A DNA stretch of 64,000 nucleotides from Pseudarthrobacter sp. W1I19 (GCF_030817835.1 NZ_JAUSZR010000001.1:4092001-4156000), one strand, 5' to 3'. Positions 25,893 through 35,129 are shown, counted from the stretch's first letter. The notes: generated from the letters alone by a model not told the origin. Made by a program: numbers and translations.

Positions 25893-26837
25893 TTGCCTTC
25901 GGAGCCGGAACTGCAGGAGTTGCATACCCGGATCAACGCGTGGTTCGCCGTTATTGCCCGCGACCTGCCCTGGCGCGAGCCCGCCTGTTCTCCATGGGGT
26001 GTGCTGGTCAGTGAGATCATGCTGCAGCAGACCCCCGTGGTCCGGGTGCTGCCCGTCTGGCGTGAATGGCTGCAGCGTTGGCCCACCCCGGCCGGGCTGG
26101 CAGGCGAGCCCGCGGGCGAGGCTGTGCGTTCCTGGGGCCGGCTGGGTTACCCGCGCAGGGCCCTGCGGCTGCACGCGGCAGCAGTTGCCATCGTCGAAGA
26201 GCACGGCGGCAAGGTTCCGGACAACTACGCCGACCTGCTGGCGTTGCCGGGAGTGGGCAGTTACACGGCCGCGGCGGTGGCGGCCTTCGCCTACGGGCGC
26301 CGCGAAACCGTAGTGGACACCAACATCCGGCGGGTACACGCCAGGATGGTCTCCGGGGTGGCGCTACCCGCTCCGGCGCTGACCGCCGCGGAGATGCGGC
26401 TCGCGGCCCAGCTCCTTCCGGACGACGACGGCACATCAGTGCGCTGGAACGCTGCGGTTATGGAGCTGGGGGCGCTCGTCTGCACAGCCCGCGCACCCAA
26501 ATGCGGTGACTGCCCCGTCCGGGACTCCTGTGCCTGGCGCGCTGCAGGTGAGCCGCCGCCGTCGTACATCCCCAAGGGACAGGCGTGGCACGGCACCGAC
26601 CGCCAGGTCCGCGGAGCCGTGATGGCCGTGCTGCGCGTGGCCGAGGGGCCGGTGCCGGCGGAGATGTTCCAGCGGGAGCCGACGGACCTGGGCTTTGCGC
26701 CGGAGGGGATCGGGGTGCCCCTGGCAGCCCTGCACAGGCTCAATTCCGCCCCGGAGCAGCTGGAGCGGGCGCTGGCGGGGCTGCTTGCCGACGGCCTGGC
26801 CGAAGTGCAGCACGGCGGGTACCGGCTCCCCGGTTAG
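25893..26837 (+). CDS. mutY: A/G-specific adenine DNA glycosylase (MutY-like)
   Basis: A base-excision enzyme that removes adenine paired with 8-oxoguanine. Visible features are LPWRE near the N-terminus, SEIMLQQTPV (MutY-type LQQT), the helix-hairpin-helix LLALPGVGSYTAAAVAAFAYGR, the catalytic aspartate in VVDTNIRRV, and a [4Fe-4S] cluster motif C-x6-C-x2-C-x5-C (CTARAPKCGDCPVRDSC). The start is uncertain: no ATG or GTG exists in frame before the domain, and TTG 25893 (314 residues) is the nearest accepted start; a TTG at 25704 would overlap the divergent gene. The C-terminal domain is shorter than in E. coli MutY, as in many actinobacteria. Confidence 0.88.
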   Translation: MPSEPELQELHTRINAWFAVIARDLPWREPACSPWGVLVSEIMLQQTPVVRVLPVWREWLQRWPTPAGLAGEPAGEAVRSWGRLGYPRRALRLHAAAVAIVEEHGGKVPDNYADLLALPGVGSYTAAAVAAFAYGRRETVVDTNIRRVHARMVSGVALPAPALTAAEMRLAAQLLPDDDGTSVRWNAAVMELGALVCTARAPKCGDCPVRDSCAWRAAGEPPPSYIPKGQAWHGTDRQVRGAVMAVLRVAEGPVPAEMFQREPTDLGFAPEGIGVPLAALHRLNSAPEQLERALAGLLADGLAEVQHGGYRLPG

Positions 26838-26924
26838 ACCCTGCAGAGGGGGCCACCATAACGATGTTTGCATCACTTCAACCCTGACCACAGGCAGGCA
26901 CGGTGCCCGGCTTTACGCTGAAGT

Positions 26925-27416
26925 ATGGGCAAGCGCGGGCTGCTTTTGGCGCTGATGACGACGGCGGGACTCGCCACTGCGTGTGGGCCGGGCCCTGGCG
27001 CGGTCCCCTGTCCGGCCATCGCCCAGGCCACAGCTCTTTCGGTCACAGTCGCGGCGGACTATGCGCCGCAGGTGGAGAAACTGCACGTCAAGGCCTGCCA
27101 GGACGGGCAGTGCAAGGAAGAAGACATGGAGCTACGCCCCGGCAGTGCATCGATCGACCAGGGCTGCACGCCGGAGGGGGTCTGCTCGGCCACTGCATCC
27201 CCGGACGGGACAAAGATCGCCACGCTGTTCCTGGAGAGCCTGACCGAATCCCCCATGTCTGTCACCGCAACGGCTGCCGCATCGGACGGATCACCCCTGC
27301 CCGTGCGGTCCCTGGATTTCCGCCCGCGCGGCGACTACCCGTTTGGCGAGCAGTGCGGCCGGTTCATATCTGCGTCCGTGCTCCTTGACGCCGCCGGGCT
27401 GCGGGAACAGCCCTGA
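26925..27416 (+). CDS. Putative lipoprotein (163 aa)
   Basis: A signal peptide MGKRGLLLALMTTAGLATAC ends in the lipobox LATAC (Cys20), predicting a membrane-anchored outer-surface lipoprotein. The mature part is about 140 residues and probably beta-rich, with several cysteines (PCPAI, KACQDGQCKEED, GCTPEGVCSA, EQCGRF) that could form disulfides. No named family is recognised. It lies 87 bases after mutY on the same strand and ends eight bases before the end of a small convergent gene. Confidence 0.72.
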   Translation: MGKRGLLLALMTTAGLATACGPGPGAVPCPAIAQATALSVTVAADYAPQVEKLHVKACQDGQCKEEDMELRPGSASIDQGCTPEGVCSATASPDGTKIATLFLESLTESPMSVTATAAASDGSPLPVRSLDFRPRGDYPFGEQCGRFISASVLLDAAGLREQP

Positions 27417-27424
27417 TACTGGAA

Positions 27425-27616
27425 CTAGAGCTGAAACAGGGCTGGCTGGCTGAAGTCCTCCCCGGATGAAGCTTCGGGACAGGCTCCCGCCGCTCCTTCC
27501 GGCAGCCATTCAAAGCCAAGGTCGGCGAGGAGTTCCTCAACGGATGTCTGCCCCTCGAGGACTTCAATGTTGGAGGTGTTGTCTTCGAGGTCGGGCCGTT
27601 CCATGGCATCGAGCAT
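27425..27616 (-). CDS. Small hypothetical protein (63 aa)
   Basis: An acidic protein starting MLDAMERPDLEDNTSNIEVL and continuing with GQTSVEELLADLGFEWLPEG. It is mostly charged and predicted helical, with no signal peptide. Start choice is uncertain: ATG 27616 is used, while GTG 27649 or ATG 27604 are also possible. It follows dhaM on the same strand after about 80 bases and converges on the lipoprotein gene. Confidence 0.5.
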   Translation of the reverse strand: MLDAMERPDLEDNTSNIEVLEGQTSVEELLADLGFEWLPEGAAGACPEASSGEDFSQPALFQL

Positions 27617-27694
27617 ATTCGCAGCAGTCCGCTCCGGCGCTGCGAACACACCGCCCGGCCATCATTCGGATTCGTGCAGGCACCCCGGATGGGC

Positions 27695-28390
27695 TTACGG
27701 CTCGCCGAAGCCGGCCTGCACCAGCCCGCCGACGTAGTTCACGGCGCGCTCGGCGTCCGCACCCCAGGCTTCGACATGCAGCACTGATCCCTTACCCGCC
27801 GCCAGTGTCATCAGTGCTGTCATGGAGGTGGCGTCCACGCCGTTGACCTGGACTTCCGCGTCCAGGGACGACAGGCCGCCGGCGATCTTGGCCGCCGGCC
27901 GCGCATGCATCCCTGCCTGGTTGATGAGCTCAAAGTCCCCGGTAAAGTCGGGCCCGGAACCGGTGACGGAACCTTCCGCCACCTCCTGGATCCCAGGGCT
28001 TTCCGGGTGCCGGGCGGGACCAAGGACGGACTCTGCTGCCCGCTTGACACCCTGTGCATCGGCGCCACCCTGGGCTGCCACAGCAGCGGCCACCAGCCCT
28101 TCCACCAGGGGCGCGTCCGCCAGCAGTACACCTGCGGGATTGTCCACGAATTCCAGTGCAGATTCCGCGGTCATCACGGCTGATCCCAGATCGGTGAGGA
28201 TCACCGCACCACCGCCGTTGGGCACCTGGTCAAGGGCGGCCATGACCTTCTCCAGGCTGGTGCCGATCCGGCCGTCAGTGGTGCCGCCCGCTGGCAGGAT
28301 AACGACGTCAGGCGCCATTTGCGCCGCAAGTTCCGTGGCGCCGTCGGCAATCTTTTCACTATGGGACACCACCACGATGCTGACGGTCAC
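27695..28390 (-). CDS. dhaM: PTS-dependent dihydroxyacetone kinase phosphotransfer subunit DhaM (EIIA-HPr)
   Basis: A 231-residue two-domain protein. Residues 1-125 form an EIIA-Man-like domain with the phospho-histidine in VVSHSEK (H10). Residues about 150-231 form an HPr domain with NQAGMHARPA (H162) and a regulatory-site-like SMTALMTLAAG. It passes phosphate from the general PTS to ADP bound on DhaL, driving phosphorylation of dihydroxyacetone by DhaK. The EI-like third domain of E. coli DhaM is absent, so general PTS enzyme I must supply the phosphate. The GTG start overlaps the dhaL stop by four bases (GTGA). Confidence 0.92.
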   Translation of the reverse strand: MTVSIVVVSHSEKIADGATELAAQMAPDVVILPAGGTTDGRIGTSLEKVMAALDQVPNGGGAVILTDLGSAVMTAESALEFVDNPAGVLLADAPLVEGLVAAAVAAQGGADAQGVKRAAESVLGPARHPESPGIQEVAEGSVTGSGPDFTGDFELINQAGMHARPAAKIAGGLSSLDAEVQVNGVDATSMTALMTLAAGKGSVLHVEAWGADAERAVNYVGGLVQAGFGEP

Positions 28391-29019
28391 GCAGCCGCCT
28401 TCGCCGCGGCACGCATGATCAGGGCGCTGGAAGCCGCGCCGGGATCGCGGTGCCCGGCGCTCCGCTCCCCCAGGTAACTGGCCCGCCCCTTCCGCGCCAC
28501 CAGTGGGTCAGTAGCCACCGCCCCCGCCTCCGCCGCCTCGGCGGCAGCCACCAGGACGGTCAAAGGATCAGTGCTGCCGTTTCCGGCTGCCTTGCCTGCC
28601 GCTTCGGCCGCCGGCGTCCAGGCGTCCACCATGGTTTTGTCCCCCGGCTCCGCTTTTCCACGGGCCACAATCCCGTCCCGCGCTGCGGTGAGGGCACCGG
28701 CCCAGGCGGCAGGATCGATCTCGGCGGCGTCACCCAGGGACGTGGCAGCGCGCAGGAACGCAGTGCCGTACAGCGGACCGGCGGCCCCGCCCACTTTGGA
28801 CATCAGTGTCAACGCCGTGAGCTTCAGTGCGGCGCCCGGGGTTTCCGGCGGTGACTCGGACAGTTTGTCCAGGACGGCCTGGAAACCACGGTCCATGTTT
28901 TCGCCATGATCCGAATCTCCGATGGCCCGGTCCAGCTCGATCAGCTCCACCCGGTGCTCCGCCATGGCCTGCGCGCACAGCGTCAGCCACTTCACCGTCC
29001 AGTTCACATCCAGCACCAT
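28387..29019 (-). CDS. dhaL: Dihydroxyacetone kinase ADP-binding subunit DhaL
   Basis: A 210-residue all-helical subunit that holds ADP/ATP as a fixed cofactor. Its metal-binding motif DRAIGDSDHGENM supplies D30, D35 and D37, and the downstream GGAAGPLYGTAF and GRASYLGERSAGHRDPGAAS segments cover the nucleotide lid. It starts at ATG 29019, two bases after the dhaK stop. Together with DhaK and DhaM it makes dihydroxyacetone phosphate for glycolysis, using phosphoenolpyruvate via the PTS. Confidence 0.94.
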   Translation of the reverse strand: MVLDVNWTVKWLTLCAQAMAEHRVELIELDRAIGDSDHGENMDRGFQAVLDKLSESPPETPGAALKLTALTLMSKVGGAAGPLYGTAFLRAATSLGDAAEIDPAAWAGALTAARDGIVARGKAEPGDKTMVDAWTPAAEAAGKAAGNGSTDPLTVLVAAAEAAEAGAVATDPLVARKGRASYLGERSAGHRDPGAASSALIMRAAAKAAA

Positions 29020-29021
29020 GG

Positions 29022-30023
29022 CTACAGGCCCCAGCGTAGAGCCGCCGTGTGCACAGGCGCGTCCCACAGTTCGGTGAGCTCATCGTCCAGCTTCAGTATT
29101 GAGATGGAGCAGCCCTGCATCTCCAGGGAGGTGATGTAGTTGCCCACCAGGGAGCGCTCGACGGCAGCGCCCTGGTCCGCGAGCACCTTTGCGGCCCGCC
29201 GGTACACGATGTACAGCTCGCTCAACGGCGTGCCACCCATACCGTTGACGAAGAGCAGCACCTTGTCCCCAGAGGTGATGCCGAGATCGGACAACACGGG
29301 CTCCAGCAGCCGGTCCGTGATGCCGTCGGCGTTCTCCATGGGGATCCGGTGCCTGCCGGGCTCGCCGTGGATCCCTATGCCAATCTCGATTTCCTCCTCG
29401 GCCAGGTCGAAGCTGGGCTTGCCCGCGTGGGGAACGGTGCAGGACGTCAGGGCCACGCCCATGGTGCGGACGTTGCTGTTGACCCGTTCGCCAATGGCGG
29501 CCACCGAGTCGAGATCATCGCCGCGTTCGGCGGCGGCCCCGGCAATCTTCTCCACCAGCACCGTTCCGCCCACCCCGCGGCGGCCGGCCGTGTACAGGGA
29601 GTCCTCGACTGCCACGTCGTCGTTGACCAGGACCGTGCGGACATTCACACCCTCGGCTTCCGAGAGTTCCGCCGCGGTTTCGAAGTTCAGGACGTCGCCG
29701 GTGTAGTTCTTCACGATATGGACGACGCCGGCACCCGAGTCGACGGCGAGCGTCGCGGGAAGGATCTGGTCCGGCGTGGGCGAGGTGAACACCGCCCCCG
29801 GCACAGCGGCGTCGAGCATTCCCCGGCCCACAAACCCGGCGTGAAGCGGCTCGTGGCCACTGCCGCCGCCGGAGACCAGGCCAACTTTCCCATTGGCCGG
29901 CGCGTCATTGCGCGTGACGAAAATGGGGTCTGGATTGACGGTCACGAGTTCTGGATGTGCCTGGCCAAATCCCTGCAGCGATTCTTCAACTACCGATCTT
30001 GGGTCGTTGATGAGCTTTTTCAT
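29022..30023 (-). CDS. dhaK: Dihydroxyacetone kinase substrate-binding subunit DhaK
   Basis: A 333-residue subunit that binds dihydroxyacetone covalently through a histidine hemiaminal (H219 in GIGIHGEPG). The SGGGSGHEP loop (51-59) and the [16 protein letters not shown] segment are typical of DhaK. ATG 30023 has GGGAG six bases upstream; in-frame starts further upstream read into a non-conserved stretch. It is the first gene of dhaKLM. No glycerol dehydrogenase is adjacent, so the source of dihydroxyacetone is not shown by this window. Confidence 0.95.
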   Translation of the reverse strand: MKKLINDPRSVVEESLQGFGQAHPELVTVNPDPIFVTRNDAPANGKVGLVSGGGSGHEPLHAGFVGRGMLDAAVPGAVFTSPTPDQILPATLAVDSGAGVVHIVKNYTGDVLNFETAAELSEAEGVNVRTVLVNDDVAVEDSLYTAGRRGVGGTVLVEKIAGAAAERGDDLDSVAAIGERVNSNVRTMGVALTSCTVPHAGKPSFDLAEEEIEIGIGIHGEPGRHRIPMENADGITDRLLEPVLSDLGITSGDKVLLFVNGMGGTPLSELYIVYRRAAKVLADQGAAVERSLVGNYITSLEMQGCSISILKLDDELTELWDAPVHTAALRWGL

Positions 30024-30062
30024 GGCGTTGCTCCCGGGCATGGTTCCTGGAGGATGACAGTC

Positions 30063-30099
30063 TGACCCTACTACCGGCGCATTGCGGGGCGGTAGGGTC
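30063..30099. repeat. Inverted repeat upstream of dhaK
   Basis: GACCCTAC (30063-30070) and GTAGGGTC (30092-30099) form an 8-bp perfect stem. It is 40 bases before the dhaK ATG and could be a regulatory site or a leader hairpin of the dha transcript. Confidence 0.4.
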
Positions 30100-30119
30100 C
30101 GGATTCTCCCAGACGCAGA

Positions 30120-30149
30120 AAAGGGACAGCCCCCAATGACCGTCCCTTT
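30120..30149. terminator. Hairpin between the argA-like gene and dhaK
   Basis: AAAGGGAC (30120-30127) and GTCCCTTT (30142-30149) form an 8-bp stem with a 14-base loop. The A and T flanks make it a plausible terminator of the upstream acetyltransferase transcript on the minus strand. The rest of the 30150-30294 spacer shows nothing recognisable. Confidence 0.5.
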
Positions 30150-30294
30150 CCCTGGGCCCCCCAACCCGGCCGGAGCCAGTTTATCCATCAAATCGACTAA
30201 AACCAAGCAGGTCAGATGCCCCAAAGGGTATTCTTGGTGCCAGGAGAGCAGGGACGGCCAGCGCTTGGACAGGCTTTCGGCGGAGCGGTCTTCG

Positions 30295-30804
30295 TCAGAG
30301 AAACTTGATCATGCGGGTGTTGCCAAGGGTGTTCGGCTTTACCCGCGCAAGATCGAGGAATTCCGCCACGCCTTCGTCATGGGACCGCAGCAACTCTGAG
30401 TACACCATGGGGTCCACGGCGGATTGATCTGCCATTACTTCGAAACCGTGGCGCTTGAAGAAGTCCACCTCAAAGGTGAGGCAAAAGACGCGTGCCACAC
30501 CCAAGGCACGGGCTTCCTCAAGCAGGCTCTCCACCAGCACGTGGCCAACGCCCTTACCGCGCCAGTCTTCGGAAGCAGCCAGAGTCCTTACCTCGGCCAG
30601 GTCTTCCCACATCACATGGAGCGCTCCGCAACCGATCACGTCGCCGCTGTCCGCCTCGGCGATGCGGAACTCCTGCAGGCTCTCGTAGTATGCCACCGTC
30701 TCCTTGGCCATCAGAATCCGTTGCTCTGCCAGCGGCGCAACTAGTTTCTTGATCGCAGACACATCACTGGTGCGGGCAGGGCGGATATGGAAGGACTCGG
30801 TCAC
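30295..30804 (-). CDS. argA: Amino-acid N-acetyltransferase (GNAT, actinobacterial ArgA type)
   Basis: A 169-residue single-domain GNAT enzyme. [16 protein letters not shown] opens the fold, [18 protein letters not shown] holds strands 3-4, and the acetyl-CoA loop is [18 protein letters not shown]. The C-terminal [20 protein letters not shown] closely matches what I recall of the short ArgA of Mycobacterium tuberculosis (Rv2747), which acetylates glutamate or glutamine as the first step of arginine synthesis. It lacks the amino-acid-kinase-like domain of classical ArgA. GTG 30804 has AGGA about ten bases upstream. No other arginine gene is near. Confidence 0.85.
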   Translation of the reverse strand: MTESFHIRPARTSDVSAIKKLVAPLAEQRILMAKETVAYYESLQEFRIAEADSGDVIGCGALHVMWEDLAEVRTLAASEDWRGKGVGHVLVESLLEEARALGVARVFCLTFEVDFFKRHGFEVMADQSAVDPMVYSELLRSHDEGVAEFLDLARVKPNTLGNTRMIKFL

Positions 30805-31032
30805 AGAGCAATCCTAGTTCCCGCGGTTGCCTACACGACTCAGCTCTCCGATTTCGTCATACGGCGGCTGAGATGAAGTTTTGCTTGCCCTCAACTGCGA
30901 GAAGCGGGGCAGATAGCGAAGAGTTAGGAGCTCACATCCGGCAGCGTTTGCGGACGCGGACTGCGAACAACCAATGTTGCGGATGTTACCCACATCACCC
31001 TAGAGGTGCTGCCGCCCGACCCCGGAGGAAAA

Positions 31033-32493
31033 ATGGCCACAGGCTCCCCCACGCTGACCGATGAACCATTGGCACAACATGAGAAACAGGGCCTTAGGCG
31101 GTCCATGGAGGCCCGCCACCTGGTGATGATTGCCATGGGAGGTGTCATTGGGTCCGGCCTGTTCCTCAGTTCGGGTTACACCATCGCGCAGGCGGGGCCC
31201 CTCGGAGCAATCATCGCTTACCTGCTCGGCGCCGTGGTGGTCTATATGGTGATGGCCTGCCTGGGCGAACTGGCGGTTGCCTACCCCGTGTCCGGTGCGT
31301 TCCACATTTACGCAGCCAGGTCGATAGGTCCAGCTACCGGTTTCGCCACCGCCTGGCTTTACTGGCTCTGCTGGGCGGTTGCCCTGGGCTCGGAATTCAC
31401 CGCGGCCGGCCTTCTGATGCAACGCTGGTTTCCGGAGGTGGATGTTTGGATTTGGTGCCTCGTTTTTGCGGCCGTGCTGTTCACGCTGAACGCGATCTCT
31501 TCCCGGGTCTTTGGTGAATCGGAGTTCTGGTTCGCGCTGATTAAGGTCGCAGCCGTCATCGGGCTGATTGTCCTGGGCGGCGCAGCACTGCTCGGCTTTC
31601 ATCCGCTGGCCGAAAATGGCTATCCGTTCCTTGGGGAAAACCTCAATACGCCCCAAGGCCTGTTCCCCAACGGAATTACGGGCGTCCTGATTACCACGCT
31701 TGCGGTCTTCTATGCATTCTCAGGGTCGGAACTCATTGGCGTGGCGGCTGGAGAAACGGCCAACCCGGCCGTCAATATTCCAAAGGCGATGCGAACCACC
31801 GTTATCCGCCTGATGATTTTCTTTGTTGGGGCCATCGCTGTTATCGCCGGTACGGTGCCCTACGAGGAAACGTCGCTGGAGCAAAGTCCCTTTGTCACCG
31901 TCTTTGCCCAGCTTGGCATTCCCTACGCGGCCGACATCATGAATTTCGTTATCATCACAGCCCTTTTGTCCGCCGGGAACTGCGGCCTGTTTTCCTGCGC
32001 GCGGATGCTCTTTTCGCTGGCCGATGAAGGCCACGCTCCAAAGGCCCTGCAGAATCTCACAAAGCGCGGCATTCCCTTGCTTGCCCTGTGTGTAAGCATG
32101 CTGGGCGGCCTGGCTTCGCTGATCAGCAGCGTGGTGGCACCGACCACGGTCTACCTGGTCCTGGTCTCCGTTGCCGGGTTCGCCACGGTTGGCGTCTGGA
32201 TGTCCATCACGGCGGCGCATTTCTTCCACCGCCGGAACTTCCTCCGAGAGGGCGGGGACACGGCGTCGCTCCCCTACCGGGCACCGCTCTTCCCGCTGCT
32301 GCCAATCGCCGCGTTTATCCTCTGCGTCATCTCCCTGATAGGAATAGGCTTCGACCCCACCCAGGCGACAGCCCTGTACTTCGGAATCCCCTTCGTAGCA
32401 GCCTGCTACGCCTACTTCCACTTCAAACACGGCCGAGGAAAGAAAGAAACGCGGAAACCTGACGTCCTGGTCAGAATGGAAGACGCCCCCTAA
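31033..32493 (+). CDS. APC-superfamily amino acid permease (LysP/AAT-like)
   Basis: A 486-residue transporter with 12 predicted membrane segments. The N-terminal signature RRSMEARHLVMIAMGGVIGSGLFLSSG is that of the amino-acid transporter (AAT) family, and the consensus loop GELAVAYPVSGAFHIYA follows. FYAFSGSELIGVAAGETANP resembles lysine-specific and aromatic amino-acid permeases. It imports amino acids with H+. ATG 31033 has GGAGG close upstream. The 228-base spacer before it must hold its promoter; none is obvious. The exact substrate is not deducible. Confidence 0.92.
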   Translation: MATGSPTLTDEPLAQHEKQGLRRSMEARHLVMIAMGGVIGSGLFLSSGYTIAQAGPLGAIIAYLLGAVVVYMVMACLGELAVAYPVSGAFHIYAARSIGPATGFATAWLYWLCWAVALGSEFTAAGLLMQRWFPEVDVWIWCLVFAAVLFTLNAISSRVFGESEFWFALIKVAAVIGLIVLGGAALLGFHPLAENGYPFLGENLNTPQGLFPNGITGVLITTLAVFYAFSGSELIGVAAGETANPAVNIPKAMRTTVIRLMIFFVGAIAVIAGTVPYEETSLEQSPFVTVFAQLGIPYAADIMNFVIITALLSAGNCGLFSCARMLFSLADEGHAPKALQNLTKRGIPLLALCVSMLGGLASLISSVVAPTTVYLVLVSVAGFATVGVWMSITAAHFFHRRNFLREGGDTASLPYRAPLFPLLPIAAFILCVISLIGIGFDPTQATALYFGIPFVAACYAYFHFKHGRGKKETRKPDVLVRMEDAP

Positions 32494-32610
32494 CCCCAAC
32501 TGAAGAGGCCGCAACGCCCGGGACCTAAGGTGCGCCCAGACGACTCCGGACAAGAGGCGCCGGCGTGAGTGACTTAGCGTTTGGCCCCGGGGCGACGCCA
32601 GGCAAGAGGC

Positions 32611-32738
32611 TCGGAGGCTGGGACATTTATGGAGCGTGCATGAGGGCCCACGCTGGCAGGGTTCCCTGGCCGAGCTTGCGAGGCTAGGGGGCCAGTGGGG
32701 ATGAACGAGCAGCACGCGGTAAATGTCCCAGCCTCCGA
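32611..32738. repeat. 128-bp element with perfect 19-bp terminal inverted repeats
   Basis: TCGGAGGCTGGGACATTTA (32611-32629) is exactly repeated in reverse complement at 32720-32738, with 90 bases between. The inner part contains further small hairpins (GCGTG/CACGC, CAGGGTTCCCTG, TGGCC/GGCCA). No open reading frame lies inside and no clear target-site duplication is visible. It sits between the convergent permease and S9 peptidase genes. It may be a structured transcription barrier or a MITE-like relic. Confidence 0.7.
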
Positions 32739-32772
32739 ACCGGACTCAGCAAGACAGCCGGGGTAAGCGCTG

Positions 32773-34896
32773 CTAGAGTCCCAGCTCGGCCGGCAGGGGC
32801 ACATCCTGGTCCAGGACGTGCCGGGCCAGGAAGTGCTCTACGACCCCGTACCAGACCTTCGCGTGCTGTGGCTGTAGCACCCAGTGATTCTCGTCCGGGA
32901 AGTACAGGAACCGGTGCGGGGTCCGGCCGTCCTGGTCCGCGGCAAGCTGTGACTTGGACAGCAGCTCGTACCAGAGCCGCAGCCCTTCCCCGATGGGGAC
33001 GCGGTAGTCCTTGTCGCCGTGGATCACCAGCATGGGGGTGCTGATTTTTTCGACGTGGAGATGTGGCGAGTTTTCCTTGGCCATCTCTTCGGTCATTTCC
33101 TTGAGCCAGTATTGCGATGCGTCAGTGGTGGGACCGAACTGGTCCAGGGCCCAGAGGCTTGCATGGGTCACGACGGCCTTGAACCGGTCCGTCTGGCCTG
33201 CAACCCAGTTGGCCATGTAGCCGCCGAAGGAGCCACCCATGGCGGCGGTGCGTTCCGGATCAATATCGGGCCGGCTGACGGCCGCGTCGGTGGCCGCCAT
33301 CAGGTCCGTGAACGGCGTTTTACCCCAGGCACCCCAGCCGCGCTGGATGTAGTTCTGGCCATAACCCGTTGAGAGGGCCGGGTCAGGCAGGAGCACCGCG
33401 TATCCCTTGGCGGTGAGCAGCCATGGGTTCCAGCGCCAGGTCCAGGCGTTCCAGGATCCCAGCGGGCCGCCGTGGATCCACAGGAGCATCGGAACCGGGG
33501 ACTCGGCGGACGCCCCGTCGGGCAGCGCCAGGTAGGCCGGCACCCGGGAACCGTCAGCCGCTGTGGCCGCGATCCGTTCAAGCCTGCCGGACCGGGCGGG
33601 ACGGTCTGCAGGGGCCGGCAGGCGGGTCGTTTCCCCGGTCTGCAGGTCGATGCGCACCGCCTCTGGCGGAAACTCATAGGAACTGCGCAGGGCATACGCG
33701 TGACGCCCGTCGGGTGCGATGGCGACGTCCGTGTACGCCGCTATGTCCTGCGTCACCCGGGTGACACTCACTTCAGCGGCAGCGGCCGGGACGCTGATCC
33801 GGAAAACCGGCGACGCGCCGTCGTCGTCCGCCGTGACCAGGAGGGCGGAACTGTCCGGCAGCCAGGCTGCGGGCTTGGCCCAGCGGTCCCAGTCGTGCGC
33901 CAGGGGCGTCAGCTGGGCCGCTCCCGGCTCCAGTCCTTCAGAGACATTGAGGAGGTGCAGCTTGACCTGGGGAGCCTGGTGCGGGGTGCTGTCGCTCTCG
34001 CTGACCACCACCAGCGTGTTTCCGTCCGGGCTCACGGGGCCCGGGAAGTAGCTCATGCCCTCATGGTCCAGTAGCACGTTGGTGGTTCCGGAAGCCACGT
34101 CGACAGCCACCAGGATCGAGCGGCTGTCGGCCTTCGCCAGCGGCTTGGCGTAGCTCGTGTAGATGGTCCGCCCGTCGGGGCTGACGGCAGTTTCGGCCTC
34201 GCGCAGCCGGGGTCCCGCCTCCGGAGTGAGGTTCCTTAGTGCCAGCGGGGCGGCTGCGTCCATGGTGGCGGGCTTTCCGGGTTCCTGCTCTTTTCCAGGC
34301 TCGACGGCGAAAATCCGCGGCTGCCCCGGCCCCAGGTCCGCGTCCCAGTACCGCACCGGATATTCGCTGTGCAGGATGGCCGACACCTTGTTGTCCTTGC
34401 GCGACTTGCGGCGTTCGGCCTCGTCCTCCTCATCCGCAGAACCGGCAAGGACCTCGGCCGCCACGAAGGTGGCGTCAGCGTTCCTGGCGGTCAGCACGGA
34501 GCCCACACCGCCCGGGCGGTTGAGCACTACGCGCGCCTCACCACCGTTGGCCGGCAGAAGCCAGAGGGCGTTGACGGGGTCGCCCTCGGGGCTCTCGGGA
34601 TCCGGCCGCGCTGAGGTGAAGTAGACGTCGCCGTTGGCTGCGAACGCCGCCCCGGCCTCGCCCTTGGTGCTGCGGGTAATCCGGCGGGCCTGCTTCTGCC
34701 CGGCGGGATCAAGCTCCCACAGCGCCGTCGCAAACTCGGTTCCCTTGCCATTCAGGGTGGCCACGGTAGTGACCAGCCGTGTGCCATCCGGGCTCAAAGC
34801 CAGCCCGCTAACCCGCGGGATGGAGAGGTAATGGTCGAGATCGTGAAAAGGGGTCAAAGGTCGCTCATCCGGGATCACCGGTTCCAAGTTAGCCAT
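32773..34896 (-). CDS. S9-family prolyl oligopeptidase / acylaminoacyl peptidase
   Basis: A 707-residue serine peptidase. Residues about 20-440 form a beta-propeller with repeated SPDG-type blade motifs (LSPDGTRL, VSPDGRTIY, VSPDGNTLVV, IAPDGRHAYA). The C-terminal alpha/beta hydrolase domain has WIHGGPLGSWN, the nucleophile in GGSFGGYMANW, the acid in HGDKDYRVP and the histidine in PDENHW. These enzymes cleave short peptides, often after proline, or remove N-acyl amino acids. There is no signal peptide, so it is cytoplasmic. A charged insert, ADEEDEAERRKSRKDN, lies within the propeller. Its promoter must lie in the 34897-35080 spacer. Confidence 0.93.
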   Translation of the reverse strand: MANLEPVIPDERPLTPFHDLDHYLSIPRVSGLALSPDGTRLVTTVATLNGKGTEFATALWELDPAGQKQARRITRSTKGEAGAAFAANGDVYFTSARPDPESPEGDPVNALWLLPANGGEARVVLNRPGGVGSVLTARNADATFVAAEVLAGSADEEDEAERRKSRKDNKVSAILHSEYPVRYWDADLGPGQPRIFAVEPGKEQEPGKPATMDAAAPLALRNLTPEAGPRLREAETAVSPDGRTIYTSYAKPLAKADSRSILVAVDVASGTTNVLLDHEGMSYFPGPVSPDGNTLVVVSESDSTPHQAPQVKLHLLNVSEGLEPGAAQLTPLAHDWDRWAKPAAWLPDSSALLVTADDDGASPVFRISVPAAAAEVSVTRVTQDIAAYTDVAIAPDGRHAYALRSSYEFPPEAVRIDLQTGETTRLPAPADRPARSGRLERIAATAADGSRVPAYLALPDGASAESPVPMLLWIHGGPLGSWNAWTWRWNPWLLTAKGYAVLLPDPALSTGYGQNYIQRGWGAWGKTPFTDLMAATDAAVSRPDIDPERTAAMGGSFGGYMANWVAGQTDRFKAVVTHASLWALDQFGPTTDASQYWLKEMTEEMAKENSPHLHVEKISTPMLVIHGDKDYRVPIGEGLRLWYELLSKSQLAADQDGRTPHRFLYFPDENHWVLQPQHAKVWYGVVEHFLARHVLDQDVPLPAELGL

Positions 34897-35081
34897 GCCC
34901 CCGATTCAACCCGAGTTGTGCTTCCCGTCACAACCGCCACGCTCACTTGGGCTTGTCTCCGTGGCCAGGTCCGCTTCGGCCCCGGCGCCCCGCTTTGGTG
35001 CGTTCCCGTGGTTGAGTCCGGCGCCGGAGCGAACCCAGCCACGGATGAAAGCACGGAACCATGCCAGGGGAGCTTAACAAG

Positions 35082-35120
35082 CGAAGGCCCCGCCTGCTCG
35101 GGGAGCTGGCGGGGCCTTCG
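35082..35120 (-). terminator. Terminator of clpC
   Basis: CGAAGGCCCCGCC (35082-35094) and GGCGGGGCCTTCG (35108-35120) form a perfect 13-bp stem with a 13-base loop, ten bases after the clpC stop. On the minus strand it is followed by CTTGTTAAGCT. Confidence 0.85.
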
Positions 35121-35129
35121 GGTGATGCT

